Shown here one piece after another: positions 52,154 through 63,960 of a stretch of 64,000 nt of DNA (position 1 is its first letter; each line of letters opens with the position of its first letter). The notes under the pieces were generated by a model. That model did not search any database. It was not told the origin of the DNA and saw only the letters and a program-made list of their open reading frames with translations. Source of the DNA: Lunularia cruciata. Its lineage: Eukaryota > Streptophyta > Marchantiopsida > Lunulariales > Lunulariaceae. The DNA lies in NCBI GenBank assembly GCA_948567375.1, contig OX419757.1, positions 33,294,001 through 33,358,000 of the forward strand, given 5' to 3'. The position numbers were made by a program, and so were the translations under genes.

Positions 52154-52800
52154 ATAAGGCTTGATTTTTCATGTATTTTTCATCTACACTAACCATGTAG
52201 ATTCATTGTTGATCAAGATTGGTGTCATTGACTCTATAGATACTTTGATTGTTGGTATTGGGTTTTGAGATGATTCCACTTCTTGCATTATATGATTGTT
52301 CCAATGATATGTATCTGACTTTGTAATGCTTACATTGTCATTTTGATCTCCCAAAACTCATTCAACATCCCCTATATTCCTTGCATCAAATCTTACAATT
52401 ATGGCTCCATGATTCAAATACATGATAGATGCTCAATTGATACTTCCTACTGTAAGAGAGGTTTAATATGATCACTCATGAGAGAGCATAGACTATTAGG
52501 ACTACCATTAAAACCTTAGAGGCTATCATTTATTGATCATATTCCTCACCAAAATTGTAGACTATAAAATCTCTAAATATCACTTTTAGTCTAACTACAT
52601 AATGGATTTCTACTCAAGTGTTGAAAGGGAGAAGATTTGATATATTTATATTCATAATATCATAATAGAATGTAAATCATCAAATCCCACTCTCTCTTGT
52701 ATATTATAATTAGTTTTTCAAAATTCATTATTAAGTCCATAAACCTCACTCCAAAATGGTAAACAAGATATACTTTCACTTGCTCATGCTAGATATACAT
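52154..52800 (-). pseudogene. gypsy D2 gag start and leader ORF (decayed)
   Basis: The reverse strand matches D1 41280-41640 in nucleotide sequence, including the gag start region (near 52330-52400) and the '...YILL stop' junction of the leader ORFs (about 52640-52670). Confidence 0.6.
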
Positions 52801-53234
52801 AACCTTGATATGGAATAGATTCAAAAAGGAAAGTGAAGTGTAGGAAATTATCCTCCATGATTCATTCCTCAATACTCCAATGTCCCAAAGGAAAACCTTG
52901 TCTTTATTATATAGCAAAGAGGATCCACTCAAAGAGAGCTACATCCTTAGATTAGATACATGGGCTAGTGACATGTCAACAAACTATACTCTTAGATTAG
53001 GTGTATGGATTGGTGATATGTAAATCTTTGTCTTGTTTGGTTTGTGAAACAAGTTTGACCAAAGAAAATCTGTGAGGAATCTCCTATAAGAAGCTTGTAA
53101 TAGCATAAGTGAGATATTATTGGAAGGATCTTGAAAAGAGAAAATATTCCATTATTTTAGGCTTAATTCTTTTCTTGAGGCCTCAAAAATTGGCTTGGAA
53201 GTTTTCAAGGTGTTTTTAGCTTTTGCCTTATTAG
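52801..53234 (-). repeat. 5' LTR remnant of gypsy D2
   Basis: ATTCATTCCTCAATACTCCA (about 52860) and following text align with the 3' LTR from about 46690 up to CTAGTGTAAG, where copia B LTR begins at 53235. The inner end and primer site are degraded. Confidence 0.65.
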
Positions 53235-53498
53235 TGTAAGAAATTGATGAGAGTTGTAGCTACATGCACAAACACACATGATGTATATAATATTCTGAAT
53301 TATAGATCACATAGATGTACGTGGTTCAACTCAAAGTAAGGCTACGTCCACAAGAAAGCTTCAAGAGTCTTTACTCATGCCCAAGCTCACCGCCATATCC
53401 TAAACATACAAAGCAAGAGCTCCTTCACTCTCCTAGTCCATTCCGACCATGAACTATCAAATGAGCAACCAACCAAGGCATAAGAGTAAATCCTAACA
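53235..53498 (-). repeat. 3' LTR of copia B, minus-strand copy
   Basis: 264 bp, TG...CA. Bordered by a polypurine tract (AAGGAGGAGAT on the minus strand) at about 53499-53510. It pairs with the plus-strand LTR at 39774-40043. Confidence 0.85.
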
Positions 53499-53672
53499 AT
53501 CTCCTCCTTGACTCTTATCTTGGGGTTAGTAACCTTGCCAAACAGTTGATCACTCCATGGGAAGTTCTAGATAGACAATCAATGACTTGACCCCTCCTTT
53601 AAACTAAGATAATATAGAACTTACAACCGTAGCCCATATAAGGATAGAGTAACCAAAAACAGCTATATCACC

Positions 53673-55316
53673 TTACTCATGCTCCACTTGCACAGCCTTA
53701 AGGGTAGCATAATGCCTAGAGAAACTTTCTAAAGGTATGATTTTGGTAAAAGCATCAGCCAGGTTGAGCTTACCATCAATCTTGACTAGATCAAACATTT
53801 TCTCAGACACAACTTGCCTAAGAAAGTGGTATATGATGTGTATATGCTTAACCCTACTGTCCATCACCTGAGTTTTAGCTAGGTATAAAGCAATTTGTCT
53901 ATCACAATGAAGTATTACATTACATGCATAAGCCCCATCTCAACAACAAGTCTATCCAACCAACTTGCCTCCTTTGTAAGCTTTGACTACTGCCACATAC
54001 TCTACTTCTATAGTAGACTGTGCAATACACTTCTCCAAAGTAGATCTCCAGCTAATGCACCCACCACCAAGTGTGAATACACACCCTACTGTTGACCTTC
54101 ATTTGTCAAGATCTTGTCCATAATCAACATCTACATAGTTATCTAGTGATATAGCATTCATTGATATTCTATCAAACAAGAGCCCATAGTCTAGTGTACC
54201 TCTCAAACACCTAAGAACCCACTTAACTATTTCTAAATGTGTCCTTCCTGGATTTGACATATACCTGCTCACCTTACTCATTGCAAGGGCAAGATTAGGT
54301 CTAGTGCAAGTCATCATGTACATGAGACTCCTAATAGCCTTCTCATAAGAAATTTTAGCTATCAAACCCTTCTCCATGGCATCTATATGACAACATGCTG
54401 CCAAAAGCTTGTAATGAGAAGCTAGAGGAGTACTTATTGGTTTACAGTTCTCCATGTTGAACCTTGCAAGTATCTTTCTAGTATACTTACCCTACATCAA
54501 CCACAAGTTACCAGTACCCATGTTCCTCTTGATCTCCATGCCTAATATCCTTGTGGCCAACCCTAGATCCTTCATCCTAAACTCCAAACTCAAGAGTGCC
54601 TTGAGCTTGTTCACCTCATATCTATCCTTGGCAGCTATCAACATTTCATCCACATACAACACAAGAATAATAAAATCAAAGGTCTTACTGCTCACTTGTT
54701 TCATGTACATACAAGGATCACACAAGCTCCTATTGAAACTTTGAGTGTGCATAAACACATCAAACCTCTTGTTCCATTGGCAAGGTGCTTCCTTAAATCC
54801 ATACAAGGACTTCAGCAATCTGCATACCTTGTCCTCCTAGCCATTCTTTACAAACCCCATAGGTTGTCTCATGAAGATCTTCTCATCCAAGGTGCCATAG
54901 AGAAATGTCCTAACAACATCCATTTGATCTCAAGTAAGACCAAATAATGCAACAAGCATACACAATAGACGTATCGTGGGATATTTTGCAATAAGAGAAA
55001 ATACCTCATTGTAGTCCATCGCCTTCTCTTGAGTGAACCTCTTTGCTACTTACCTAGCCTTGTAGATCTTTGATCCTACCTTATGGCTCTCCTTCAACTT
55101 GTAGATCCACTCGCAATCTATCACTTGCTGATCCTTACGTAACCTAACTAGCTCCCAAGTCTTGTTATCCCTCAAGGATTTCATCTCCCTCTCCATAGAA
55201 CTAAACCATTCATCCTTCTCAATAGAATAACATGCCTCCTTGTAGAATGAAAGTTCAACTTCTTCCAAGAACAAAGCATGAGCATCATCACCAAAAGTCA
55301 AGTCATCATCCAACAA
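53673..55316 (-). pseudogene. copia B reverse transcriptase and RNase H
   Basis: RT N-terminal part at 55050-55316 ('WFSSMEREMKSLRDNKTWEL'). Palm at 54492-54818 ('LKSLYGFKEAPCQWNKRFD', 'VLYVDEMLIAAKDRYEV', where the catalytic YVDD is YVDE). Connection/RNase H at 54099-54455 ('MMTCTRPNLALAMSKVSRYM') and 53673-53867 ('SVKHI'-like block, 'KLNLADAFTKIIPLESF'). Frame breaks between the blocks and the lost catalytic Asp mean it is inactive. Confidence 0.9.
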
Positions 55317-55569
55317 CTTAGTTGAATTAGTCCATGTACCATATCTGTTTGGGGCTCAACTAGCACGCCTTGATGACCTCTTGGATGAACTCCCTACTTG
55401 ATCTCCATTTGTAGGTTCAATGTGAGACTGACCTAACATATATTTTTTCTCACCAGCAACAATCAGTCTCTACTATAGGAGCATCTCCTTCCTCCTCATC
55501 ACTTAAGTGATCAATCTCTCCCTCAACTAGATCTAGGGTAGGATACTTATCTTTGTTACTATAGGAAGC

Positions 55570-56514
55570 CTAAGCATTCTCACCCTCCTTGAATGATTTG
55601 GATTCATTAAAGTATACATCCCTATTGATCACAATCTTACATGTTATTGGATCCCATAGCCTATAAGCCTTCACTCTACTTTCATAGCCAAGAAAAACAT
55701 ATTTCTTTGACTTAACATCCAACTTGGAACTATTTTCCTTAGGTGTGAGTGAATATGCATCACAACCAAATATATTCAATCTACCATAATAAGCTGGTCA
55801 CTAATGCCTCAACTCATATGACATCTTGAAGTTGATTGCATTAGATGGAGAAATATTTACCACATATGTTGCTGTGTTGACAACTTCTGCCCAAAACTCA
55901 TGTGGTAACTTTCATTTGCTCAATATACTCCGCACATGCTCTAACAATGTCCGGTTGAGCCGCTTAGCAACACTATTTTGCTATGGAGTGTAAATTGTAG
56001 TAAGGTGGCAAGTTATCCCCTATTATGTGCAATATCTCTAAAACTCTCTAGAGACATACTCTCCACCATTTTCAGATCTTAGACACCTCACCTTTGTCCC
56101 AATCTGAGTCTCCACTTGGGTCTTCCACTTCTTGAAAGTGGCAAAGACTTCAAACTTGTGGTGCGTGAAATAAATCCACACAAACATTGAGTAATCATCA
56201 ATAAATGTTACCTAGTAAAATTGTATAGAGTGTGGGGGTGTAGGGGGTAGTCCCCACTTATCACTATGTACATACTCAAGTAGACCCTTGGAACTATGGG
56301 TCTCCACTCCAAAAACAGATTGGTTCTATTTTCCAAAGACGCAATGCTCACAAAAATCAAACTTCATAGTCTTCAAGCCACTTAGCAAGCCATTTCTTCT
56401 CAAGACAGCCAAACCTTTCTCACTCAAATGACCTAGCCATGAATGCCACACAATTGTTATCCCATTTTGAGACCCAGTTACATTGGCTTCTCCACACACT
56501 ATAGGGCACTCCAA
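55570..56514 (-). pseudogene. copia B integrase and GAG-pre-integrase
   Basis: 'TIVWHSWLGHLSEKGLAVLR' and 'FCEHCVFGK' (56326-56514) form the pre-integrase zinc-binding region. Integrase core 'VRCLRSENGG' lies near 56070-56110, and the C-terminal 'IFGCDAYSLTPKENSSKLD' and 'KYVFLGYESRVKAYRLWDP' at 55570-55779. Several stops. Confidence 0.85.
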
Positions 56515-56959
56515 TATAAATAGATTCCTTCAAAAGTTACCTTGCAAGATAACCTTTCCACCAAAAGTGACTCAAAGTACCCTATCACCAACACTCCATT
56601 GATGAACTTTGGCATCCAATACTCCAAGGGAAAGCAGGTTCTCCTACATGTCAAATATAAACCAAACATCATTGAAATTTTGCATAGCTCCATCAAACAC
56701 TTAAATCCTTATGGATCCAATACTCTCAATCCAACAAGGTTGATCATTCCCCATTAAAATTGAACCATTCAACATTAAAAGTGAATAGAAGAACTCCTTG
56801 ATATAGCATATATGGTACAAGAAAACACAATCTAGAATCCACTCATCATCCGTACTAGGAGATGAGGCATAAAGAGCAACCTACAACATCACAAATCATA
56901 CTAATCATCCAACAAATCTGTCTGCTCATCAGTAGAACTTATGTTTGTTGAAGAGCCTT

Positions 56960-57770
56960 CATCTACCTTCCTTTGCCCTTAGGTTTACACTCCTTCTTCA
57001 CATGGCATACTTTACCACATCCCCAACAAGTCACTTGTTTCTTGTCCTTGGACTTGCCTCTAGACTTAGACCTAGACCTGACCTTGCTTTTCCCGTTATC
57101 ACCATCATTATTAATTACTTATCCATTGAGGTCTCCCACATTAGATAACCAAAGCATTGCCCTAAGTAGAAGATGACATTGAAGTTGCAAAAGTTTTTGT
57201 TGCAAGTCATCCGTAAGTAGATCTATTGTCACCTCTTCAAAGGTAATAGTCTTTTTCTCACAATGCAACAAAACTTGTGAAAGTAATAGATAGGACGACG
57301 GCAAGGAGCCCAACAAGTACAACACCTTCCCCTCCTCATTCAAATCCTCTCCCAAGTTGTTATGTCTACTACTAGGTCACAAAATGCATCCACATGGTCT
57401 CTAGTGTTGGTCCTTGGTTTCATCTTGAATGTAATTTGTTTGAGATTGGTGTACAATCTATTTGACAATTCATTCTAATGATACTTGCTTGGAAGTGCAT
57501 CAAACAAGGAGGTACAATCAGAATGCTCTCCCACTTGCTTGATCACATGGGGCTGAACGTGAAGCACAATAGTATTCATGGCTTGCTCTTGCATATAATC
57601 CCAATCACTTTGTCTCACATCCTCAAGTTTCTCCCTCAAGAGCTCTCCCAAACAAGTTGCACTCAATACTCCTTTCACCTACTGTTCCCACAACAAGTAA
57701 TTCATGCAGCCATCAAACTTTGCCACATCAAACTTGGGTCCACCAAGCTTCAAAGTACCCATCTTGACTT
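56960..57770 (-). pseudogene. copia B gag
   Basis: Start region 'MGTLKLGGPKFDVAKFDGC' (near 57700-57765), middle 'EEGKVLYLLGSLPSSYLLL' (57119-57355), zinc knuckle CWGCGKVCHVKKEC near 56987-57031 (intact CX2CX4HX4C). Broken by stops. Confidence 0.8.
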
Positions 57771-57800
57771 TCTTTTGCTCCAAAAGTACTGCTGAGACTA

Positions 57801-59035
57801 TTGTTACACTTAAAGAATAGTTTCATTATGGTGTAGCCCTTAAGATAAGCTTTCTAGTGCACTAAACAGATCATTCATCCTAGTCTTGAGTCAAAAGTTG
57901 TGAACTAAATTTGATGGGAGCTCAAAAGCATTGGATTCACACCAACAACTCCCCTGGAGAATCTGGTGACTATGGCCTATCCTCCAGCACTGCAAAGTGG
58001 AGGTGTGAAGACCTTTTCTTATTGGGATGGATGCATATGGTAATGGGGGCAATATGGGTGGGCATGTCTTTATAAAGACAGCAATATGTAACTTTAGTTT
58101 CTACAGATGTTGAGATTGGGCTAAGTAGATATTTACTTGATTGGCTCTCAATCAAAACCCATTTCTAGCTCATTTTCTTGAAGTCGTCCCCATATACAGG
58201 TTAATTCTACTAGGAGTTCTTTGGCCCAAGGTTCTGAGTCTCAGCCCAAAATGGTTCCCAATTGTCCAACTCCAATTCTTGCTAAACTCTTTAGACTTAT
58301 AGCTACATGTGGTAGAGTTTTTGTTTTTTTAATCTTCCTCTCACAAACTTGTTCTTCTTCACTCTAGGTCAATCTTCACCAATTCTTCTTCATGTCAATT
58401 CCACCAACTCCTCCTTCACCATGGGAGAGCTATTGCTTCTATTGCATCTTGCTCCTTGATTATTACTATTGCGTTGATTGTCCAACTCCAGCAATTAATA
58501 AAATTATTTCAGTCCAATCTTGTTTGCTTACTTCCCATTTGAGACTATAGACCTGATTGTGGGAGTTGTAGCTGGCTGGGCCTTTGACCATATGACTGGC
58601 AAGTATAAAGAAAAGAAAGAAAATGTTGCAAAAAACAAAGACTTTGGTGATCCAAAGAATAAACTCTTGTTGTTTTGGGTTTGAAGGTGGGATCCTCATC
58701 CATACAATGAATCTATCACCAAAATAATTTAGTGGTTCCTTGATGACCATTGTTGATAATTCAAAAGTAAATTGAATTGTGCAATTATTTAACAATGTAG
58801 GATATCAAGTGTATGCCAAGTGTTCAAGCTTTACATAATCATGAGACCTTGGGAGTGTAAGAATACGAAATTGCTGATGACTAAACTTAGTAAATAAGAT
58901 CAAACCTATGTGGTAGAATTCACCATGTCAATCTTATTTTGTAGACAAATTAACCATTTTAGTTGTTGTCTATCAAATCTAGTTCTATCGGTAATTGCCA
59001 ACATTTAAGGCTACTACTCTATAAAAAGAGAAAAA
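57801..59035. other. Unassigned region
   Basis: One open minus-strand frame (58466-58795, 109 codons) includes 'TFELSTMVIKEPLNYFGD' and a hydrophobic FFLFFI segment, not recognised. No LTR ends were found. Confidence 0.3.
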
Positions 59036-59038
59036 GGA

Positions 59039-59440
59039 ATGGCATACAAGGTGAGAAACAAAAGGAAATGTGGCATTTTCAACAAGCAGGTTTGGAGATG
59101 CTATAAAACATTTTTCAAAGGCAATCAATCTTTCACTAGGGAATTATGTCCTCTTCTCCAATCATTTTACTTCTTTAGTGTCCCTCCAAAGATACCAAGA
59201 TGCTCTTTTGGATACCCAAAAAAAATTGTCAAGCTGAAACCTGAATGGGGCAGGGGTAACAATGGAAAACTGCTTACATAGTCTTGGGAAGCACAAAGAT
59301 TATATTAATGCATACAAGAAGGGTTTAGAGTATGACCCCAACAACAAAGCATTGAAATTCTGGCTGTCTAATGCTCAAGCTACTTCCCGATCTCCTCTTG
59401 TTGGTGCGAGCTCTTTGTTTTGGGAATATATTTCAGTATG
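59039..59440 (+). pseudogene. HOP: HOP/STI1 co-chaperone N-terminal TPR fragment (processed-looking)
   Basis: Starting at the ATG at 59039 (MAYKVRNKRK), with one frameshift near 59092, the plus strand reads 'FGDAIKHFSKAINLS', 'YVLFSNHFTSLVSLQRYQD', 'KIVKLKPEWGRG'. After a second frameshift it reads 'LGKHKDYINAYKKGLEYDPN' and 'NKALKFWLSNAQATSRSP'. This follows the first TPR domain of the HSP70-HSP90 organising protein and a little beyond, about 125 codons, without introns. Frameshifts and a stop make it dead. Similarity ends near 59420-59440, where gypsy sequence follows. No poly(A) tail or target duplication is visible. Confidence 0.8.
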
Positions 59441-59539
59441 ATTCTATTACACCAATGCTCTCAAGTTATACAAAGAACAAATCTTCTTCCTTACTAGTAG
59501 AGCAGCCATTTATCAACCTCATGCTTCAATCAATTCAAG

Positions 59540-59809
59540 TTGTAAACTCACTTCACCCACAACATTCTTTGTTGAAGTCTCATAGACAATTCCTAAATTG
59601 CTTTCTAGGCACCACACATCAACTACATCCATTGAAAGCTCAAGTTCTTTGCCAAGAGGTCAATCAATGGTGCAACCACATGAGCATAATAGTGGATGAA
59701 CCGTCGGTAGAACTTGGCCAATCCATTAAATGCCCGTACTTTTGTAGTATCTTTGGAGTAGGCCAATTAGTTATGGCCTTGATTTTCTCCTCTTCCATCT
59801 TGAAACCAT
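59540..59809 (-). pseudogene. gypsy RT/RNase H connection fragment
   Basis: Minus-strand translation gives 'GFKMEEEKIKAITNWPTPK' (about 59760-59805), then in another frame 'FNGLAKFYRRFIHYYAHVVA' and 'PLIDLLAKNLSFQWM'. This is the conserved RT-RNase H junction of Ty3/gypsy. It borders the D3 LTR at 59810, so D3 inserted into this older fragment. Confidence 0.8.
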
Positions 59810-60535
59810 TGTAATAATTCAAGGACAAGAAAAGAGAGAATACACAAATTTCACATTCAATCCCCGATGCACCTTCTCTTTACTATATAGACAAAGAGGA
59901 TCTCCTCCAAGAAAGCTCCACCATAAGATTAGGCACATGGATAGGAGACATGATAGCAAGTTCCACCCTTAGATTACTTACTTGGATGGGTGACATGTTG
60001 GTCCTGGTCCTATCTGGTTGGTCAAACAAGCTTTGATTAGAGGGAATCTTTTAGAGAATCTTCCTATAGGAATATCAGAATCACGTGAGCGAGGTACCAT
60101 TGGAAAGCTCTTGAAAAGACAAATCAAGGGGAGGGAAGGCCAGCCTCTCCTCTATTAGAGATGGGGATTCCCACATTTTCAAGGCCTAATTCATCCGTTT
60201 GGACCCCCAAAATTGCCTTCAAAGATTTTAGGTATATTTTGGTTCCTACTCTACTAGTAGAAGTCTCCTTTTGGTGATACCTATTTTTAATATATTTATT
60301 CCATCATGTGTAACATCCTTCCAGATGTTACCAAACCAATTCTCACCTTTAAATCATATGTCTAGCTATTGGTTATAGGGTTTTCAAGTCTATTTTGGTT
60401 TTTGCCCTATTTGTAGAAGTACTCTTTTGGTGATACTTCTATCTGATCTATTTTGTCTTTCATATATAACATCATTCTAGATGTTACCAAACCAAATTTC
60501 ACATCTAGATCATATGGCTAGCTCTTGGTATTACA
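59810..60535 (-). repeat. 3' LTR of gypsy D3 (726 bp, two-unit U3)
   Basis: Reverse complement of the D1 LTR type. Both U3 units are present (GGTGATACC...GATGTTACCAAACC twice, near 60275-60335 and 60430-60495). The polypurine tract AAAAGGAAGGAGGTT lies on the minus strand at about 60536-60552. Confidence 0.9.
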
Positions 60536-60552
60536 AACCTCCTTCCTTTTAA

Positions 60553-62040
60553 GATGCAACATCCTCATTGTGCAATTGTTGCTCAAACAATTGTACCAAC
60601 AGTTGTGCATGTGTCAAATTGGCAGCAAGCTCCCAAGTTACCTCATAGAGGAGGTAACCTTTCCACTATACTTGATAGTCCACCCACGGATGGTAAGTAG
60701 CACACATGCGTTTTTGGAGGATATACTCTACTTCATATTCCTCTATGCCATCAATGAGTGTCGGACAAGGTCAAAGGTCTTGTGTGGAATGATAATGGCC
60801 CAATTGGGGAGCATATTTGCATAGTAAGGAAACATGGAACACTAGATGGATCTTCATGTGTGCTGGTAGCTTGAGGTGATAGGCCAAAATGCCAACTCGA
60901 TGAAGAATAGAAAAGACCCAACAAAACAAGGTCTGAGCTTACGAGTGCCAACTAATGTGAGGTTGGTTGTAGCCAGCCACACTTGATCCCCAACATTGAA
61001 GTCCATGTGCCAATGGTGTGCATTGACATACTACTTTTGGTGATTTTTGCACAATCTAAAATCTGTGCTTGGCATTCTCCACACCTTGTTGGATTCCATA
61101 AACAAATGTGTTGATTACATTGACCTTGGTAGCCACCGGATGGATCTTCATCAAGCTAGAAGGTGTGAAGGGATGCTCACCATACATGAGGAAGAATGGA
61201 GTTACACAAGTGGAGTCAACAAATTTTACCAAGGAGAGTAGGGTGTTCCACCTTTCTTGCTCTTTTTAAAGTGAAGCCGTGCAACATGTCTTTGATAGTG
61301 CAATTAGCCTACTCTATTTGTCCATCTGTTTGTGGGTAGTAAGCTGTGGATATGGCCACAACTTACCACCCACAAACAGTTTGCCAAAACAAACAGGTGA
61401 ATTGAGTGCCTCTATCGGTGATGAGTACTTGAGACAAGCCATGGTGAGAGAAGACTGCATGGGAGTATAATTGAGCTAGTTGTGGAGCGGTCACATCCTT
61501 TGTGGTAGAGGGTACATGACTCATTTTTTTGAGCTAGTCCACAAAGACCACGATAGAGTCAAACCTTGAGGTGATCTTGGGTAATTCACAAACAAGATCC
61601 ATACCCACTTGTTCCTAACGTTGTGTAGGAATGGGGAGAGGTTGAAGGGGCCCTACATGAGCTTGATTAGAAGCTTTGTTCTATTGACAGAGTAGGCAAT
61701 TGTGTACATAGTCCATCATGCTATTGCTCATCTTGGGCCAATAGTAATGGTGATGGACTGCATCCAAGGTCTTGTCTACTCCGACATGACCTACAATGGC
61801 CAAATCATGACATTCTACTAGAATGGTGGTGCATAATTCTAGGACATTTGGGCTCCATGATCTACCATCACAAAAGGTGAGTCCTTGGGTGATGGTGATG
61901 CCTTTAGATGATTGTGCTCCTACAATCTATGAATCAGTTTTTGTAGTAGCCAAACTCTCTAGCTAGAATTTAGGGTTAATCCTAGCCTCTACCACCAAAT
62001 TGTTTGCCATTGGCATGCGGGTGAATGCATTTGCAAGTTG
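60553..62040 (-). pseudogene. gypsy D3 integrase
   Basis: In minus-strand order: zinc-binding end 'HHYYWPKMSNSMMDYVHNCL' and LCQ (about 61680-61755), core 'GMDLVCELPKITSRFDSIVV' and FVD (about 61530-61610), 'ISTAYYPQTDGQIE' (about 61305-61350) followed by a stop and 'ANCTIKDMLHGFT'. A C-terminal region extends toward the LTR. Catalytic context is partly conserved but several stops interrupt it. Confidence 0.85.
61326..61379. repeat. 24-bp inverted repeat inside D3 integrase
   Basis: Arms 61326-61349 and 61356-61379 pair at 22 of 24 positions around a 6-nt loop (ATATGG). Confidence 0.85.
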
Positions 62041-63363
62041 CTTCTTACCTTCCACATAGGTGATTGTCATGTTGAAGCATTTTTGCCACTCTACCCATCA
62101 AATCTGGTGATGAGATAGATCTTTTTGTGTCTCAAGGTAGACTAGAGGTTTCTGGTTTATCTCTAATACAAATGACTTCTTTCCCAGATAGTGCTTTCAA
62201 TGCTTGGTTGCAAGGACAATGGCCAACTCTTCTTGTTCTATGGTGTGATAGTTGAATTATGTTGGTAATAACTTTTGAGAGATATATGCAGTTGGATGCC
62301 ATCAATCATGCCACTCTTGTTGTAGGACTATTCCTATTGCTATGCCTGATGCATTTGTAGCCAACTTGATTGGATGTTTTGGGTCATACCAATTCCCGAT
62401 TGGTGCATGTAGCAAGGCGGCTTTCAATTCTTGAAAGGCCAACTCTTGTGCGGTTCCTCATGTCCACTTCTTCCCCTTGCCAAGTAGTATTGTTAAAGGC
62501 TGTGCAACCTTGGAGAAGTCCTTGACAAATCAACAATAGAATCTGGTCAAACCCAAGAAGCTCTTGAGTTGAGTTTGATCTTTTGGGGCACTCCATTTTT
62601 GAATGACCTTTATTTTATTTATCAATACTTGAATACACTGTGCACTTACTCTATGCCCCAAGTAGTCTACTTCAGATTTGTCAAACTTGCACTTGGAGAT
62701 TTTAGCATACAATCGATTCTATCTTAGAATCTAGAGGACTTCTTGTAGATGTTTTTGTGTTCTGTCATTGTGCTCTTGTATACTAAGATGTCATCCAAGA
62801 AGATAATAACAAATTTACCCAAATATGGATAAATATGTCATTCATAGACTCATGGAAGTGGCAAGTGCATTAGTGAGGCCAAAAGACATCATGAGTACTC
62901 AAAGTGGCCATACTTGGTTTGAAATGCAATCTTGTACACATCCTCCTCTACAATTTGGATTTGATTGTGACCGCTTTGCAAGTCTAGTTTGGTGAAGTAT
63001 TTTGCTCCATGGAGTTGATCAAACAGGTCATCCATGCGAGGTAAGGAGTATTTGTTCTTCAGTGTTTGTTGATTGAGGCCTCAATAGTTGATGCACATGC
63101 ACATGCACATTATATCGTACTTCTTCTTCACAAACAAGTAGGAGCTCCATATGGTGATACGTTGGGTTGGATGAACCCTTACTATAGCATATCCTCAATT
63201 TGAGTCTAACACTCCTCCAACTCATGAGGTGATAGGCAATATGGGGCCTTACAAGGAGATGTCTTCCCGAGAGTGTCTCAATTTTATGATCTACTTTCCT
63301 TTTTGGTGGTAATCCTAAAGGTAGATCATCAAGGAAAGATATCTTGAAACTCATCCACCACAT
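62041..63363 (-). pseudogene. gypsy D3 reverse transcriptase and RNase H
   Basis: RT start at 63028-63363 ('DDLPLGLPPKRKVDHKIETL'), catalytic region near 62770-62830, connection 'MYAKISKCKFDKSEVDYLGH' and 'LKSFLGLTRFYC' at 62530-62712, then RNase H at about 62250-62596. Frameshifts occur near the catalytic box and elsewhere. Confidence 0.87.
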
Positions 63364-63419
63364 CCTTCAATTTTCAAGAATTTGTCCATCGTGTTGTGCA
63401 CTATGTACTTCTCTTATTA

Positions 63420-63960
63420 GACCCATGAAACATTTATTGGTCTTATTGATAATTGCAATCCCTATGACATAGAGAGGCAGTTCTTGCTTATGTGATTTTT
63501 CTTTAATCCCAATGATCAACCATTGGTGGGTTCTCACTACTTTCTTCCCAATTGACCATAAGGTTGTAATACTCCATCCATGGCATGCCTAAGATTGCAT
63601 CATAATGAGCTAATTGTATCACTTGCCACTCAATTGATTCCTGACATTCTCTTAGAGAGATTGTTACTTGTTTAGGTAATGAATCAATCCTCTCTATTTG
63701 CCTATTAGGTAACTCTACTTCTTCACTCTCATCTCTCTTTAGATCCCAATCTTATTGCAATAAAGCGAGACAATAAATTCTTTGTTGCTCTCGAATCTAT
63801 TAATACTCTCACTTGATTGCCTTCTAGGCCTCCATTCACAACAATCAATTGTGAGGTGGCCTTTTGGGACCTTTTTGCACTTGTCTTCTTCCTTCCCTTG
63901 CTTCTCCGCTTCCTTATTGAGCCAATAAGGCTGTGAGGTACATTTACTAGCAATCTTCAT
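63420..63960 (-). pseudogene. gypsy D3 retropepsin-like protease
   Basis: 'LEGNQVRVLIDSRATKNLLS' (63729-63953) aligns with the D1 protease. The active-site DSG reads DSR. The C-terminal part continues to about 63550 in broken frames. A Lys/Arg-rich linker precedes it. Confidence 0.78.

Larger units (their letters stand above)
46615..53234 (-). mobile_element. Ty3/gypsy element D2 with nested insertions
   Basis: Minus-strand element: 3' LTR 46615-47172, polypurine tract, integrase/RNase H region, RT, protease/gag, leader, and a 5' LTR remnant to 53234. It is interrupted by a solo LTR D (51415-52153) and cut at 53235 by copia B. The coding parts are heavily decayed. Confidence 0.75.
53235..57800 (-). 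mobile_element. Ty1/copia element B
   Basis: Minus-strand element with 3' LTR 53235-53498, polypurine tract, RNase H, RT, integrase, pre-integrase and gag in copia order. It is inserted in the D2 5' LTR. A 5' LTR was not recognised to the right of gag near 57800, and the rest of the D2 LTR is not found there either, so the right end is deleted or rearranged. Confidence 0.85.

Noticed and set aside
54630-54680. YVDE instead of YVDD in copia B as a novel catalytic variant
   Set aside because: The element is full of stops and frameshifts, so a single decay mutation is the simpler explanation.
58466-58795. 109-codon minus-strand frame as a membrane protein gene
   Set aside because: One hydrophobic stretch but no family recognised, no start context and no splice partners. 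Left unassigned.
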